A stretch of DNA of 64,000 nucleotides, taken from contig JAGYLH010000006.1 of NCBI GenBank assembly GCA_018400955.1, positions 1 to 64,000 on the forward strand, read 5' to 3'. The DNA comes from Bacteroidales bacterium (lineage in GTDB: Bacteria; Bacteroidota; Bacteroidia; Bacteroidales; F082). Shown piece after piece: positions 48,730 to 56,132 of this stretch (positions within the stretch are counted from its first letter, which is position 1; the number at the start of each line of letters is the position of its first letter). Position numbers and translations under genes: made by a program. The notes beneath the pieces were generated by a model. It had not been told where the DNA came from and made no database searches. It was given only the letters and a program-made list of their open reading frames with translations.

Positions 48730-49332
48730 TTACAACTCCAACCATTGTTCAATTTCCTCCCTTTCAATTTTCTGTTCGTGAACGGCCATAAAATTTGTTT
48801 GATCTTCAAACCATCCTAATACCGCCTCGCGCTCCAGTTTTGTTGGTTTTTTTGAAATGTAAGTAAGGTATGAACTCCAGGGGTATTCCAACGGGTGGGT
48901 GCAGAATCCGTGGTGAATTGGGTTGTTATGGATATACAGCACAACCTGCCGCAGATAATCCTCGCTGTCGATGAGCTTTCGTTTAAAGGGACGTTCGAAC
49001 AGCGCGCCAGAAGTTTCGTGGTATTTGTTGTATGCCTTTGTGTATGCGTTGAATAAATTGGAAAAATATTGATACAGCGGTTTTAAACCTGACAGGTTTT
49101 GAAAACCTGTCAGGTTTAAACATTCATCGACGCTCCTTATCCTCACCAATAGATGAAAATGGTTTTTCATCAGAACCCATGCGTAGGTTATTGCCACCGC
49201 CGATATATATTTATCGTAAAGCTTTAGAAAGTATTCGTAGTTGTTGGAATCCTGAAATAGGTCACGCCCACCTACCGCATGGTTGTAGATGTGGTAAAAT
49301 TGGCTGTGTTCAAGTTGTTCAAATTGCCGCAT
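48730..49332 (-). CDS. REP-associated tyrosine transposase (RAYT, Y1 family)
   Basis: This 200-residue protein has the family layout: FYHIYNHAVGGRDLF at the start, the metal-binding HxH in LMKNHFHLLVRI, then AYTKAYNKYHETSGALFERPFKRKLI and the HNNPIHHGF segment, with the catalytic Tyr region before and around VVLYIHNNP. RAYTs bind and nick REP palindromes and are single-copy domesticated relatives of IS200/IS605 transposases. Within the reading frame, after VDECLN, the codons LTGFQNLSGLK are encoded by a perfect REP palindrome (49082-49120) that keeps the frame. The gene lies between the second cas6 and cas5 on the same strand. Confidence 0.92.
   Translation of the reverse strand: MRQFEQLEHSQFYHIYNHAVGGRDLFQDSNNYEYFLKLYDKYISAVAITYAWVLMKNHFHLLVRIRSVDECLNLTGFQNLSGLKPLYQYFSNLFNAYTKAYNKYHETSGALFERPFKRKLIDSEDYLRQVVLYIHNNPIHHGFCTHPLEYPWSSYLTYISKKPTKLEREAVLGWFEDQTNFMAVHEQKIEREEIEQWLEL
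49082..49120. repeat. REP palindrome inside the RAYT coding sequence
   Basis: Two perfectly complementary 19-bp arms (TTTAAACCTGACAGGTTTT, 49082-49100, and its complement, 49102-49120) surround one G. The arms extend the same CCTGACAGG core as the palindrome at 48689-48721. It is translated in frame as about 11-13 residues of the transposase. Confidence 0.92.
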
Positions 49333-49362
49333 TACTTGTTGCTTTTTTTAACCTAAGAATCC

Positions 49363-50022
49363 TTATTTTATCGCTCCAAACCCAATTCCTGTAGAATTAC
49401 CAATTCCAACATTCCAAGCAAACAATATCTGCTCTGGTGTACCTTTAATTATAACAGGACAAATATTTACCTTATTACCAATTTTGTTGTAGTAGATCAC
49501 TTTGGTTCTTGGGTTGCTATAGTCCAGATCGAATTGAACAGAAACACCTGCATCATCCAAATTTACCTTTCTTAATTTGTTCTTCAAGGTTTCTGTGAGT
49601 AATGTTGAGCTTTCATCGTGTTGGTATTCATAATGCTTTTCCTTTCCTTCAATATTTCGTTTGATGAAAATAGGGCTGGCAGCGGCGAACTTATGCTTAT
49701 GCTCAAATATTGGATCTTCCTGTATGATCAATTCATTCACAATAAGCCCAAAAGCAATTTCCGGATTTTCCCTTACTCCCTGAATAATACTTTTAAGAAG
49801 TTGTTGATCATGAACACTTATAAAAAAATGAGCACCATTTTCAAAACTTAAGCCTTGTTTTAATGCTTCACATCCATTTAGCCAGGAGAAAGAATAAAGG
49901 GATAAACGGTCATCATGCAATTTGTTCTTGCCAATCCATTTGTGCAATGCCCCAGTTAAAAAGGTTTGGTAATTAAATGGAACCAATTCCTTAGATTTTG
50001 TTGTTTTCAAATGTAGTCTCAT
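49363..50022 (-). CDS. cas6: Second Cas6 endoribonuclease
   Basis: This 219-residue protein has the Cas6 layout: a first ferredoxin-like strand (MRLHLKTTKSKELVPFNYQ), HKWIG near residue 28 with a candidate catalytic His, YSFSWLNG, and the C-terminal glycine-rich loop GNSTGIGFGAIK that binds the repeat RNA. Cas6 cleaves pre-crRNA within the repeat, leaving the 8-nt handle. It is clearly different from the other Cas6 (51539-52336): only the general fold and the G-loop correspond. It has lower G+C, like the downstream cas5-cas3-cas8 genes. Confidence 0.88.
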   Translation of the reverse strand: MRLHLKTTKSKELVPFNYQTFLTGALHKWIGKNKLHDDRLSLYSFSWLNGCEALKQGLSFENGAHFFISVHDQQLLKSIIQGVRENPEIAFGLIVNELIIQEDPIFEHKHKFAAASPIFIKRNIEGKEKHYEYQHDESSTLLTETLKNKLRKVNLDDAGVSVQFDLDYSNPRTKVIYYNKIGNKVNICPVIIKGTPEQILFAWNVGIGNSTGIGFGAIK

Positions 50023-50045
50023 AATACTTCTAATTTTATTATTCC

Positions 50046-51449
50046 TTAATTCAACCCCGCCTTCCTCATCTCATCCTTCAGCGCGGGCAGGTTGGGTTTG
50101 TGGGCATACGTATTTTGTATCAGTTGTGTTGTTTTGGTTTCGTAGCCGGGTATTTGTTTGGCAAGCACCAGCCATTTGGCTATTTCGGCATAAGTGCTGC
50201 GACCCCGCTCGTTTTCGAGGGTGCCCACAACCATCTCCTTTATTTTTTCGAAACTAAAATCGGGATAAACGGTCAATAAGGGTGCAATCAGCTGATCGAA
50301 ATACCAACGGTTGTTTTCTTTTTGAACCAGTGCTTTGATGTCGGCATAGCGTTCGTCGGTTTCATATATTTTCACCAAAAAAACGGTGTCTCTTTTCAGT
50401 TCGCTGATTATTTTCGCATAGCTTGCTTCATCCAGATAGGGTTTTACTTTTTGGTAGTATTGAATGTTTTGTCGCGAAATGGTAAGTGTTGAAAACACCT
50501 TCACGAACAATTGTTCATCAAGCTGCGGCGTAACGTAGGGCTCAAGAAAAGTTGACCAGGAACCAGCTCTTGCAGAAAACAATTCGTGGGCTGTTTCTAC
50601 AAAAGCTGTTTGGTCATGCTCAAAATAGAATTGCAGCAATTCCTTGGCCACAGCATCGCTTGTGCGATACATTTGCCGGGCAGCCAGCAACCAGGCATCC
50701 TTGTTGCCCGAGGCTTTGTACAGCATCAAGGTAAGCTCGGGCAAAACCGCTTGTTCAATACCTGCCTGCGCCCTTATTTCGAGTAATTGGCCTGCATTTT
50801 CGGTTTTTTCGGCCAGGGCAAGCAATACAGGCTCAAAATGTTTGGCAAAATAGGGGTTGCCGGGGTATTGTTCGCTGCAATAGCGAAAAAACAATTCAAA
50901 GGAGCTGTTAATTTTACTGTTTGGTGGGGCACCGAGCCTGAGCTTTTTTGCCAAGGCATTGATAACCTTCTTGTGCTCCAAAACCAGGAATTCGTTCACA
51001 TCCCCGAACGATTCAAATTCATCGTGCACATCGGCATCAAGCGCTGCTTCGTAAAGCCCCGCAAGCATGGCCAATAATTCGTCAGGCCGCTGTTCGATGA
51101 TTTTGTCCATGGCACCGGAAAGGAACACCTGATAATATTCCTGAAATTCCTGCTCACTTGCTTGCTGATATTGTTCCCATTCTTCGATATAACCCGCGTG
51201 CGATGGGGTATAGCTGTCCCAGTCGGGGTTTTCGGTATCAACCGACTCGAAATGGTACCGATACAAATCATTTGTATCAGTGATTATTTCAGAAAACGCC
51301 TCAAAAGTTAATCTGTCTGGCACACAATCTTCTGCTTTAATGAAGGCTATAAATGCTTCCTTAAGGGAATCATTGTTCTTAAGGATTGCGCGCAGATAGT
51401 TAATCTTTACACTATCAGGCGTGTTTTCATATAGTTTTTCAAAATCCAT
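50046..51449 (-). CDS. Unrecognised 467-residue helical-repeat protein in the cas locus
   Basis: The sequence is almost entirely helical, acidic in the N-terminal third (PDWDSYTPSHAGYIEEWEQY, FQEYYQVFLSGAMDKI) and arranged later in pairs of helices about 35-40 residues long (KDAWLLAARQMYRTSDAVAK, AKELLQFYFEHDQTAFVETA, YAKIISELKRDTVFLVKIYE, STYAEIAKWLVLAKQI). It resembles a TPR/HEAT-like solenoid. There are no catalytic motifs, signal peptide or membrane segments. It lies 23 bp upstream of the second cas6 and 90 bp after the first, on the same strand. I know no Cas protein of this type. A Cascade-associated scaffold, a Cas6 partner, or an unrelated passenger are all possible. Confidence 0.75.
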   Translation of the reverse strand: MDFEKLYENTPDSVKINYLRAILKNNDSLKEAFIAFIKAEDCVPDRLTFEAFSEIITDTNDLYRYHFESVDTENPDWDSYTPSHAGYIEEWEQYQQASEQEFQEYYQVFLSGAMDKIIEQRPDELLAMLAGLYEAALDADVHDEFESFGDVNEFLVLEHKKVINALAKKLRLGAPPNSKINSSFELFFRYCSEQYPGNPYFAKHFEPVLLALAEKTENAGQLLEIRAQAGIEQAVLPELTLMLYKASGNKDAWLLAARQMYRTSDAVAKELLQFYFEHDQTAFVETAHELFSARAGSWSTFLEPYVTPQLDEQLFVKVFSTLTISRQNIQYYQKVKPYLDEASYAKIISELKRDTVFLVKIYETDERYADIKALVQKENNRWYFDQLIAPLLTVYPDFSFEKIKEMVVGTLENERGRSTYAEIAKWLVLAKQIPGYETKTTQLIQNTYAHKPNLPALKDEMRKAGLN

Positions 51450-51538
51450 TGCTGTGATTAGTTATTATTAAGGTGTATCGTTTGTAATTTTCTGTTGTTG
51501 TCAATTAATTGCCCAGTTTTCAAAATTTAGCATATTCA

Positions 51539-52336
51539 TTAAGTCAAGTATTTGGCACATCCCATCCCCAGACTGTTTTTTTCGCCAAAGCCCGAAAAGT
51601 AGCCTATATACAGTAGTTCGCGAGGTGCAGTTATTTCAAAATCATACATATAGCCAACAAGCTGTGTTTGCATGGGGGTGCCGGCTTTTACCACTATGCC
51701 TTTTTGTTTTACAGGTTCCTTAAAGCTGAAACGCATATCCACGGCCCCGTTCAAAGCCGTGCTGGTATTTGCTAACAGTCCCGCTTCCAAAGCAGCGGCA
51801 TATTTGCGCACCAGATTGTCAAACAAAATCCTTTCATAGTCGGCATGGCCGGGCTTGAGGTATTCGGCATACTTGCTGTTTTCGTCATAGCGGCTGACCA
51901 TGATGGGGGAATTGGCCGAAAAGCTGACGGTATTGGCAAAATCGGGGAAAGGCAATGCTTCCACATGGCGCACCATGAAATTCACCTTGCTTTGTTTGTC
52001 GCCAATGCTGAATGTCTGTTCCCTGAAAAGGCCACCGATGAAATGTTGCATGGCTTCGGGAACAAAAAAGGAAAGTTCCAATTGAGCCTGACTGCATTGC
52101 AGTTGCATACAATTGTTTGCCACCCGAAACCCCTTTGGCGGAAATCGGAACTGCGAAAAAGTGAACAGTTTGTACGACCTTGACCCGTTCACAAAACCTT
52201 TTTCGTGCAAAAAGGCAGCAAATTCGTGGTTGCCCTCATTGATGGTTTTGTAAATCCATGCCGAAACCGGATATTGGTAATTGAACGGCAACAAGTTCAT
52301 GCCCTCTGCGATGTCAAGGTGAAGTAAAAAACGCAT
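51539..52336 (-). CDS. cas6: First Cas6 endoribonuclease
   Basis: This 265-residue Cas6 has the full length and features of the family: MRFLLHLDIAEGMNLLPFNYQ, AWIYKTI near residue 28, YKLFTFSQFRFP, and the C-terminal G-rich loop GYFSGFGEKNSLGMGCAKYL that grips the repeat RNA. It processes pre-crRNA. It is the first cas gene after the WYL regulator, with a 61-bp gap that contains a palindrome. G+C is higher than in the second cas6, similar to the host genome. Confidence 0.93.
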   Translation of the reverse strand: MRFLLHLDIAEGMNLLPFNYQYPVSAWIYKTINEGNHEFAAFLHEKGFVNGSRSYKLFTFSQFRFPPKGFRVANNCMQLQCSQAQLELSFFVPEAMQHFIGGLFREQTFSIGDKQSKVNFMVRHVEALPFPDFANTVSFSANSPIMVSRYDENSKYAEYLKPGHADYERILFDNLVRKYAAALEAGLLANTSTALNGAVDMRFSFKEPVKQKGIVVKAGTPMQTQLVGYMYDFEITAPRELLYIGYFSGFGEKNSLGMGCAKYLT

Positions 52337-52377
52337 AATTTGTTTTTATTTTGGGGTTTCAAACCTACCACCCCCTC

Positions 52378-52394
52378 CCGACATATAGTGTCGG
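52378..52394. promoter_or_regulatory. Operator-like dyad between the WYL regulator and cas6
   Basis: CCGACA-TATAG-TGTCGG is a perfect 6-bp dyad with a 5-base centre. It lies in the 61-bp gap, 3 bp after the regulator stop and 42 bp before the cas6 start. There is no T-run in the direction of transcription. Binding by the WYL protein is a reasonable guess but not shown. Confidence 0.55.
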
Positions 52395-52397
52395 AAA

Positions 52398-53288
52398 TTA
52401 ATATTTATTTATTTTTTCTTTGATATAATCTTTTAACTCCTGTGGTTCAATCACTTCTATCTCGTCCAGCAATCCCATCACAAAGCGGCCCACCCCTTTG
52501 AGTGAGTAAACCTCACCCGCGTAGAGGTGGTTGTATCCTTGGGTATGGATGCAGGGGGCCGCATCGGGATGCTCTTCTTCGAGCAGGTGGCGTGCCCGTT
52601 TGCTCAGGCGCAATTTCACCCCAATGGGCTGTGTGCCCGACATGCCAAACACATCCACCTTTTGCTTGCTTTGCTCCCCGGCATATTGCCAGCTTTTGCC
52701 GGTAAGGATGGTTTCGGTAATGCGTTCGGTTTTGAATTGCTTAACCTTTTGGTCCACCACATCAAAAGCCATCAGATAGCGATAGTAGTTGTAAAAGCGG
52801 ATGGGTTCCAACAAATAATCCTTGGGCTTGCTGCTGCCCATGCTGTGATAGTTTTTTAGCTGGATTTGCGTGTTGGTTTTGATGGCTTCCCGTATATGGC
52901 TGATATTTTTTGAGATGGCCTGTTTGTAAATGGTATCGGCCAGTTCGTCGAGTTCGGTGAGGGCGTAAAGCTTATCAAGCAGGCTTTTTTGCAAATGGCC
53001 CGGATGGGTGCAGGCGAATAAGGCCTCTTTGATGGTAGCGGCTTCTTCCAGGCTGAAATGTATCAGTTGTTCATGTTGCAGGGCGCGCCTTTCGGGACTT
53101 TCAATTTTAAAACGCGGGCCTGCTTTGGTAATCTCAAAACCCAGATCGCGCAACAATTGAAAATGGCGCTCAATGGTGCGCTCGCTCACTTCAAAAGAAT
53201 CCGAAACTTCTTTTTTGGTACAACCTAAGGGCGAACGCAAGCGCGAAAGTAATTGAAATATGCGGTAAAACTTACGTTGTTCGTCCAT
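52398..53288 (-). CDS. WYL-domain transcriptional regulator of the cas locus
   Basis: I choose the ATG at 53288 (MDEQRKFYRIFQLL, 296 residues) over the frame's first ATG at 53324, because it begins the usual family start and leaves a 40-bp leader after a good promoter. The N-terminus is a winged helix-turn-helix (SRLRSPLGCTKKEVSDSFEVSERTIERHFQ, read in two parts). The WYL region follows (LEPIRFYNYYRYLMAF, then the WCX end with LSKRARHLLEEEHP and GVGRFVMGLLDEIEV). WYL regulators often adjoin CRISPR-Cas genes and some bind nucleic-acid ligands. Its position at the head of the cas gene run suggests local control. Confidence 0.9.
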   Translation of the reverse strand: MDEQRKFYRIFQLLSRLRSPLGCTKKEVSDSFEVSERTIERHFQLLRDLGFEITKAGPRFKIESPERRALQHEQLIHFSLEEAATIKEALFACTHPGHLQKSLLDKLYALTELDELADTIYKQAISKNISHIREAIKTNTQIQLKNYHSMGSSKPKDYLLEPIRFYNYYRYLMAFDVVDQKVKQFKTERITETILTGKSWQYAGEQSKQKVDVFGMSGTQPIGVKLRLSKRARHLLEEEHPDAAPCIHTQGYNHLYAGEVYSLKGVGRFVMGLLDEIEVIEPQELKDYIKEKINKY

Positions 53289-53333
53289 GCCCGTTTGTTT
53301 TTTGGTTCGCTGGGGGGCGTGCATTTAGGATGC

Positions 53334-53364
53334 TAAAGATAGGTAAAATTGAATTATGAGACAA
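53334..53364 (-). promoter_or_regulatory. Promoter of the WYL/cas gene run
   Basis: On the minus strand TATCTTTA (53334-53341) is close to TAnnTTTG and a TTG (53362-53364) stands 20 bp before it. The preferred WYL start codon lies about 45 bp downstream. Confidence 0.5.
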
Positions 53365-53466
53365 AAAAAACAAATAAGTCAAAAAACATCACCCTCATTT
53401 TTCAATAGAAGAAACAGGCATAAAACAAAAAGGGCCGCGTTTTTGCGCAGCCCTTTTCAAAACCTG

Positions 53467-53539
53467 TTGCCCGACCAGGGGTCGAACCTGGACTCTTCTG
53501 ATTCAGAGTCAGACGTGTTGCCAATTACACCATCGGGCA
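53467..53539 (-). tRNA. tRNA-Gln (anticodon CUG)
   Basis: The minus strand folds into a full cloverleaf. The 7-bp acceptor is TGCCCGA with TCGGGCA, the anticodon stem is TCTGA with TCAGA around loop CTCTGAA (anticodon CTG), and the T arm is CCAGG-TTCGACC-CCTGG. The discriminator is A and CCA is not encoded. It lies just outside the cas locus. Confidence 0.95.
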
Positions 53540-53623
53540 TTTTCGGTGCAAAGATAGCAAAACACCGGCCTTAAATGCTTTTGAAGCAACCAAACTTTGA
53601 GTTTTTTTGAAAAATATTTTATT

Positions 53624-54340
53624 CTATGTTAGCCGCTGTCCGCCAACAAATACATAGAGCACCAAAATGGCCATAAGTACAGCGGCCAGCGCAGCTGTAA
53701 TGGCAATAGTGGTGTGTTCACCCGATTGCCTGATAACGATACCGGCGAATGCCCAAACCACAGCCAGGCCTACATAGGGATTTTGCAGCCGGTAAAGTGC
53801 CAGGGCCGTTAGCAGCAGGCCTGTGGCGATCATGGTAATGGCCCAGGTGTGAGGCGAAACACCCCATCCGCCCCAATGGCTGTCAACAAGCAAGGCCGTA
53901 ACATTGGCAATGGTGGCAATACAAACCCAGCCAAAGTAAACACCGAAAGCTGCTTTAAAAAGGCCAAAAGGCAAGGCACGCAATTGCCAGTTGATATAGG
54001 CCAGGGCAATCAGCATGCCAAGGATAATGATTAGCGAAACGAAGAGTTTTTCGTAGTGCCAGGCAACAATCCATGTGGCATTCAGCAGACTGCTGATGGC
54101 GAATGCCCAGCCAATAGAAGTTACAATTGATTGGTTTTGACTGCGGAATTGCAACACTAGCAACACCATCAGCAAAAGGTAAATAATGCCCCAAATGGAA
54201 AAGGTAATGCCGGCTGGCACGAATAGGTTGGGGTATTGCGCGGAGAGTTCGCCGGTGGTTTTGCCATTGATGGGCAGGGCATTGGCCAGGTAGTTCATCA
54301 CTATCATCACCGCAAATGCCAGGATATTAATTATTTTCAT
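53624..54340 (-). CDS. TspO/MBR-related tryptophan-rich membrane protein
   Basis: The ATG at 54340 (MKIINILAFAVMIVMNYL) gives 238 residues; the longer open frame begins with an unlikely leader. There are about seven membrane helices. Motifs such as FVPAGITFSIWGIIYLLL, NATWIVAWHYEKLFVSL and ALAYINWQLRALPFGLFKA follow the TspO/MBR tryptophan-rich pattern of the extended family found in Bacteroidota and eukaryotes. TspO proteins bind porphyrins and small hydrophobic ligands; the role here is unknown. It is monocistronic. A MITE-like element begins 60 bp upstream of the start. Confidence 0.75.
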   Translation of the reverse strand: MKIINILAFAVMIVMNYLANALPINGKTTGELSAQYPNLFVPAGITFSIWGIIYLLLMVLLVLQFRSQNQSIVTSIGWAFAISSLLNATWIVAWHYEKLFVSLIIILGMLIALAYINWQLRALPFGLFKAAFGVYFGWVCIATIANVTALLVDSHWGGWGVSPHTWAITMIATGLLLTALALYRLQNPYVGLAVVWAFAGIVIRQSGEHTTIAITAALAAVLMAILVLYVFVGGQRLT

Positions 54341-54399
54341 AGGGCTTGAATTTAGTAACAGCAAAACTACGAAACATCGTTGATCGTCAGATTTTAATC

Positions 54400-54592
54400 T
54401 TAACCTGATTAATTCATAAAAATTTCGTTGCGAGATGTTCAAATACCCAGTAATACGACCAACCGCAGATTTTTTAAATGAGGGAATAGTGAATTATTTC
54501 CGAAATAAAAAAATAGAGGACGGGTTTAGTGTGCAGGTAGTTGGTTCCGAATTTTCGAGAGTAGTAGAAAATTTGTGAATTAATCAGGTTAA
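54400..54592. repeat. MITE-like element with about 26-bp terminal inverted repeats
   Basis: The left end starts TTAACCTGATTAATTCA (54400) and continues to TTTC at 54426. The right end closes TGAATTAATCAGGTTAA (54576-54592) and begins GAAAATT at 54567. The ends are complementary over about 26 bp with two or three differences. The 193-bp unit has no reading frame of note. I see no unambiguous target duplication. It sits in the gap upstream of the TspO-like gene. Confidence 0.6.
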
Positions 54593-55026
54593 AACAATTG
54601 TATCATTTTTGGGTCTTGAGTTGTGGGTTATCCTAAATTGCTGATCTTAAACCCTATTGAACACTGTCTGAAATTTTAGTTGAAAGCCAGTGTTTTGGCT
54701 ACTCTTCAATGCTAAGCCACCTCCGATTTTTGGGATTTGGCGAACGGCAAGCGACCTGGTGCGGAGCCAATGGCAACGGAAAGAAAGGTAATTTCGAGGT
54801 AAGTCGGGGCTTCGACTCCACTTCGGCTCAGCTCAGTGAGCGTCTTAGCCACCTTAAATTGAAGTCATGAGTCAGGTGATACCTGAAATCAAAAAACAAT
54901 AAATCACAGCATTTGAGGATTCAATAAAAGGTTATCTGCTTGGATTTTAGCATATGACTTTCAGCACGATTTTTTTTGAGATTTACCGGACTACTCTTTC
55001 GTGGTCCTATAATCCAAACTCTTTTT
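54593..55026. other. Intergenic stretch with a dispersed-repeat-like motif
   Basis: No gene is supported in these 430 bp. Near 54806-54842 the sequence TTCGACTCCACTTCGGCTCA followed by GCTCAGTGAGC resembles a short palindromic repeat scattered in many Bacteroidota genomes; this comparison is from memory. Confidence 0.35.
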
Positions 55027-55034
55027 TAACTTTG
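55027..55034 (+). promoter_or_regulatory. -7 promoter element of butyrate kinase
   Basis: TAACTTTG fits TAnnTTTG and lies 21 bp before the chosen ATG at 55056. It also rules against the upstream ATG at 54954, which would lie before the promoter. Confidence 0.55.
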
Positions 55035-55055
55035 TGCGATAAAACCGTAACAACC

Positions 55056-56132
55056 ATGCTGCAGCAAAAAATCCTCATTATTTATCCCGAAGTGCGCAAA
55101 ACGCGCATTGCCCTTTACCGCAATTCGGAGCCCATTTTTTTGAAAACCATTCAGCACCCGGAAGAAGAATTAGCCCGGTTCAAAAATATACCTGATCAAT
55201 TGCATTACCGCACCGAAGCTGTAATTACCGAGATTGAGCGAAACGATTTCAAATTGGAATTGGTAGCCATTGTAATGGCCAGGAGTGGCTTGGTGAAACC
55301 ATTAAAATCAGGTATATACCGTATAAATGAAAAAATGGTGGAAGACCTGAAAATTGGTATTATGGGGGTTCATGCCACCAATTTGGGCGGGCTGATTGCT
55401 TACGAAATAGCCAAAAAAATCGACGTAGGTGCCTTTATGGCCGATCCGGTGGTGGTGGATGAACTAACCGACATGGCACGTATTACAGGGCATCCCATTT
55501 TTGAGCGCAAGTCGATTTTCCATGCTTTAAGCCATAAACACTTTGCGCGCAAATATGCCAAATCAGTAAACAAATCCTATGAGGAGCTCAACCTGATTGT
55601 CTGTCATATCGGCCTTGGAGGCATTTCTATTGGCGCCCATCAAAAAGGATTGGTTGTTGATGTGAATCAGGCATTCGACGGGGGCGGGCCATTTTCTATC
55701 TCACGTGCCGGCACACTTCCTGTAGGTCAGTTGGTCAGGCTTTGCTACAGTGGAAAATATAGCGAAGAGCAGGTGATGGAGATGATTACTTCCAAAGGTG
55801 GATATTATGCGTATTTGGGTACCGACAGCATCACCCAAATTGACCGCATGATTGCAGACGGTGACGAAAAAGCCCTGTTTATTTCGCGCGCACTGGCCTA
55901 TCAGGTGAGCAAGGAGATTGCTTCCTATTATGCTGTTTTAGAAGGTGATGTAGATGCAATTATCTTAACTGGCAACATTTTTAACAGTGAAAGATTTCTT
56001 GACAATGTAAAACAACGGGTTGGTAAAATGGCACCCATGGCATTGTATCCCACCATCAACGATTTGGAAGCCCATGCCGTAAACGCCATGATGGTGCTTA
56101 AAGGTGAGGCCGAAATAAAAGAGTATGAATAG
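55056..56132 (+). CDS. buk: Butyrate kinase
   Basis: From the ATG at 55056 (MLQQKILIIYPEVRKTRIAL) the protein has 358 residues, the family norm. It is an ASKHA-fold acetokinase-type enzyme: MARSGLVKPLKSGIY near the N-terminus, HATNLGGLIAYEIA, DPVVVDELTDMARITG, the phosphate-binding CHIGLGGISIGAHQ, and the adenosine motif LTGNIFNSERF. It converts butyryl phosphate and ADP to butyrate and ATP, or the reverse, in branched-chain or butyrate metabolism. The usual partner phosphotransbutyrylase is absent here. The 3' end overlaps the next gene by 8 bp, so the two are translated together. Confidence 0.95.
   Translation: MLQQKILIIYPEVRKTRIALYRNSEPIFLKTIQHPEEELARFKNIPDQLHYRTEAVITEIERNDFKLELVAIVMARSGLVKPLKSGIYRINEKMVEDLKIGIMGVHATNLGGLIAYEIAKKIDVGAFMADPVVVDELTDMARITGHPIFERKSIFHALSHKHFARKYAKSVNKSYEELNLIVCHIGLGGISIGAHQKGLVVDVNQAFDGGGPFSISRAGTLPVGQLVRLCYSGKYSEEQVMEMITSKGGYYAYLGTDSITQIDRMIADGDEKALFISRALAYQVSKEIASYYAVLEGDVDAIILTGNIFNSERFLDNVKQRVGKMAPMALYPTINDLEAHAVNAMMVLKGEAEIKEYE

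Noticed and set aside
53467-53539. tRNA-Gln as the attachment site of a CRISPR-bearing island
   Set aside because: I found no copy of the tRNA 3' end at the other side of the locus and no integrase gene.
54954-55055. Earlier start codon for butyrate kinase
   Set aside because: A promoter -7 element lies between it and the ATG at 55056, and the extra residues are absent from the family.
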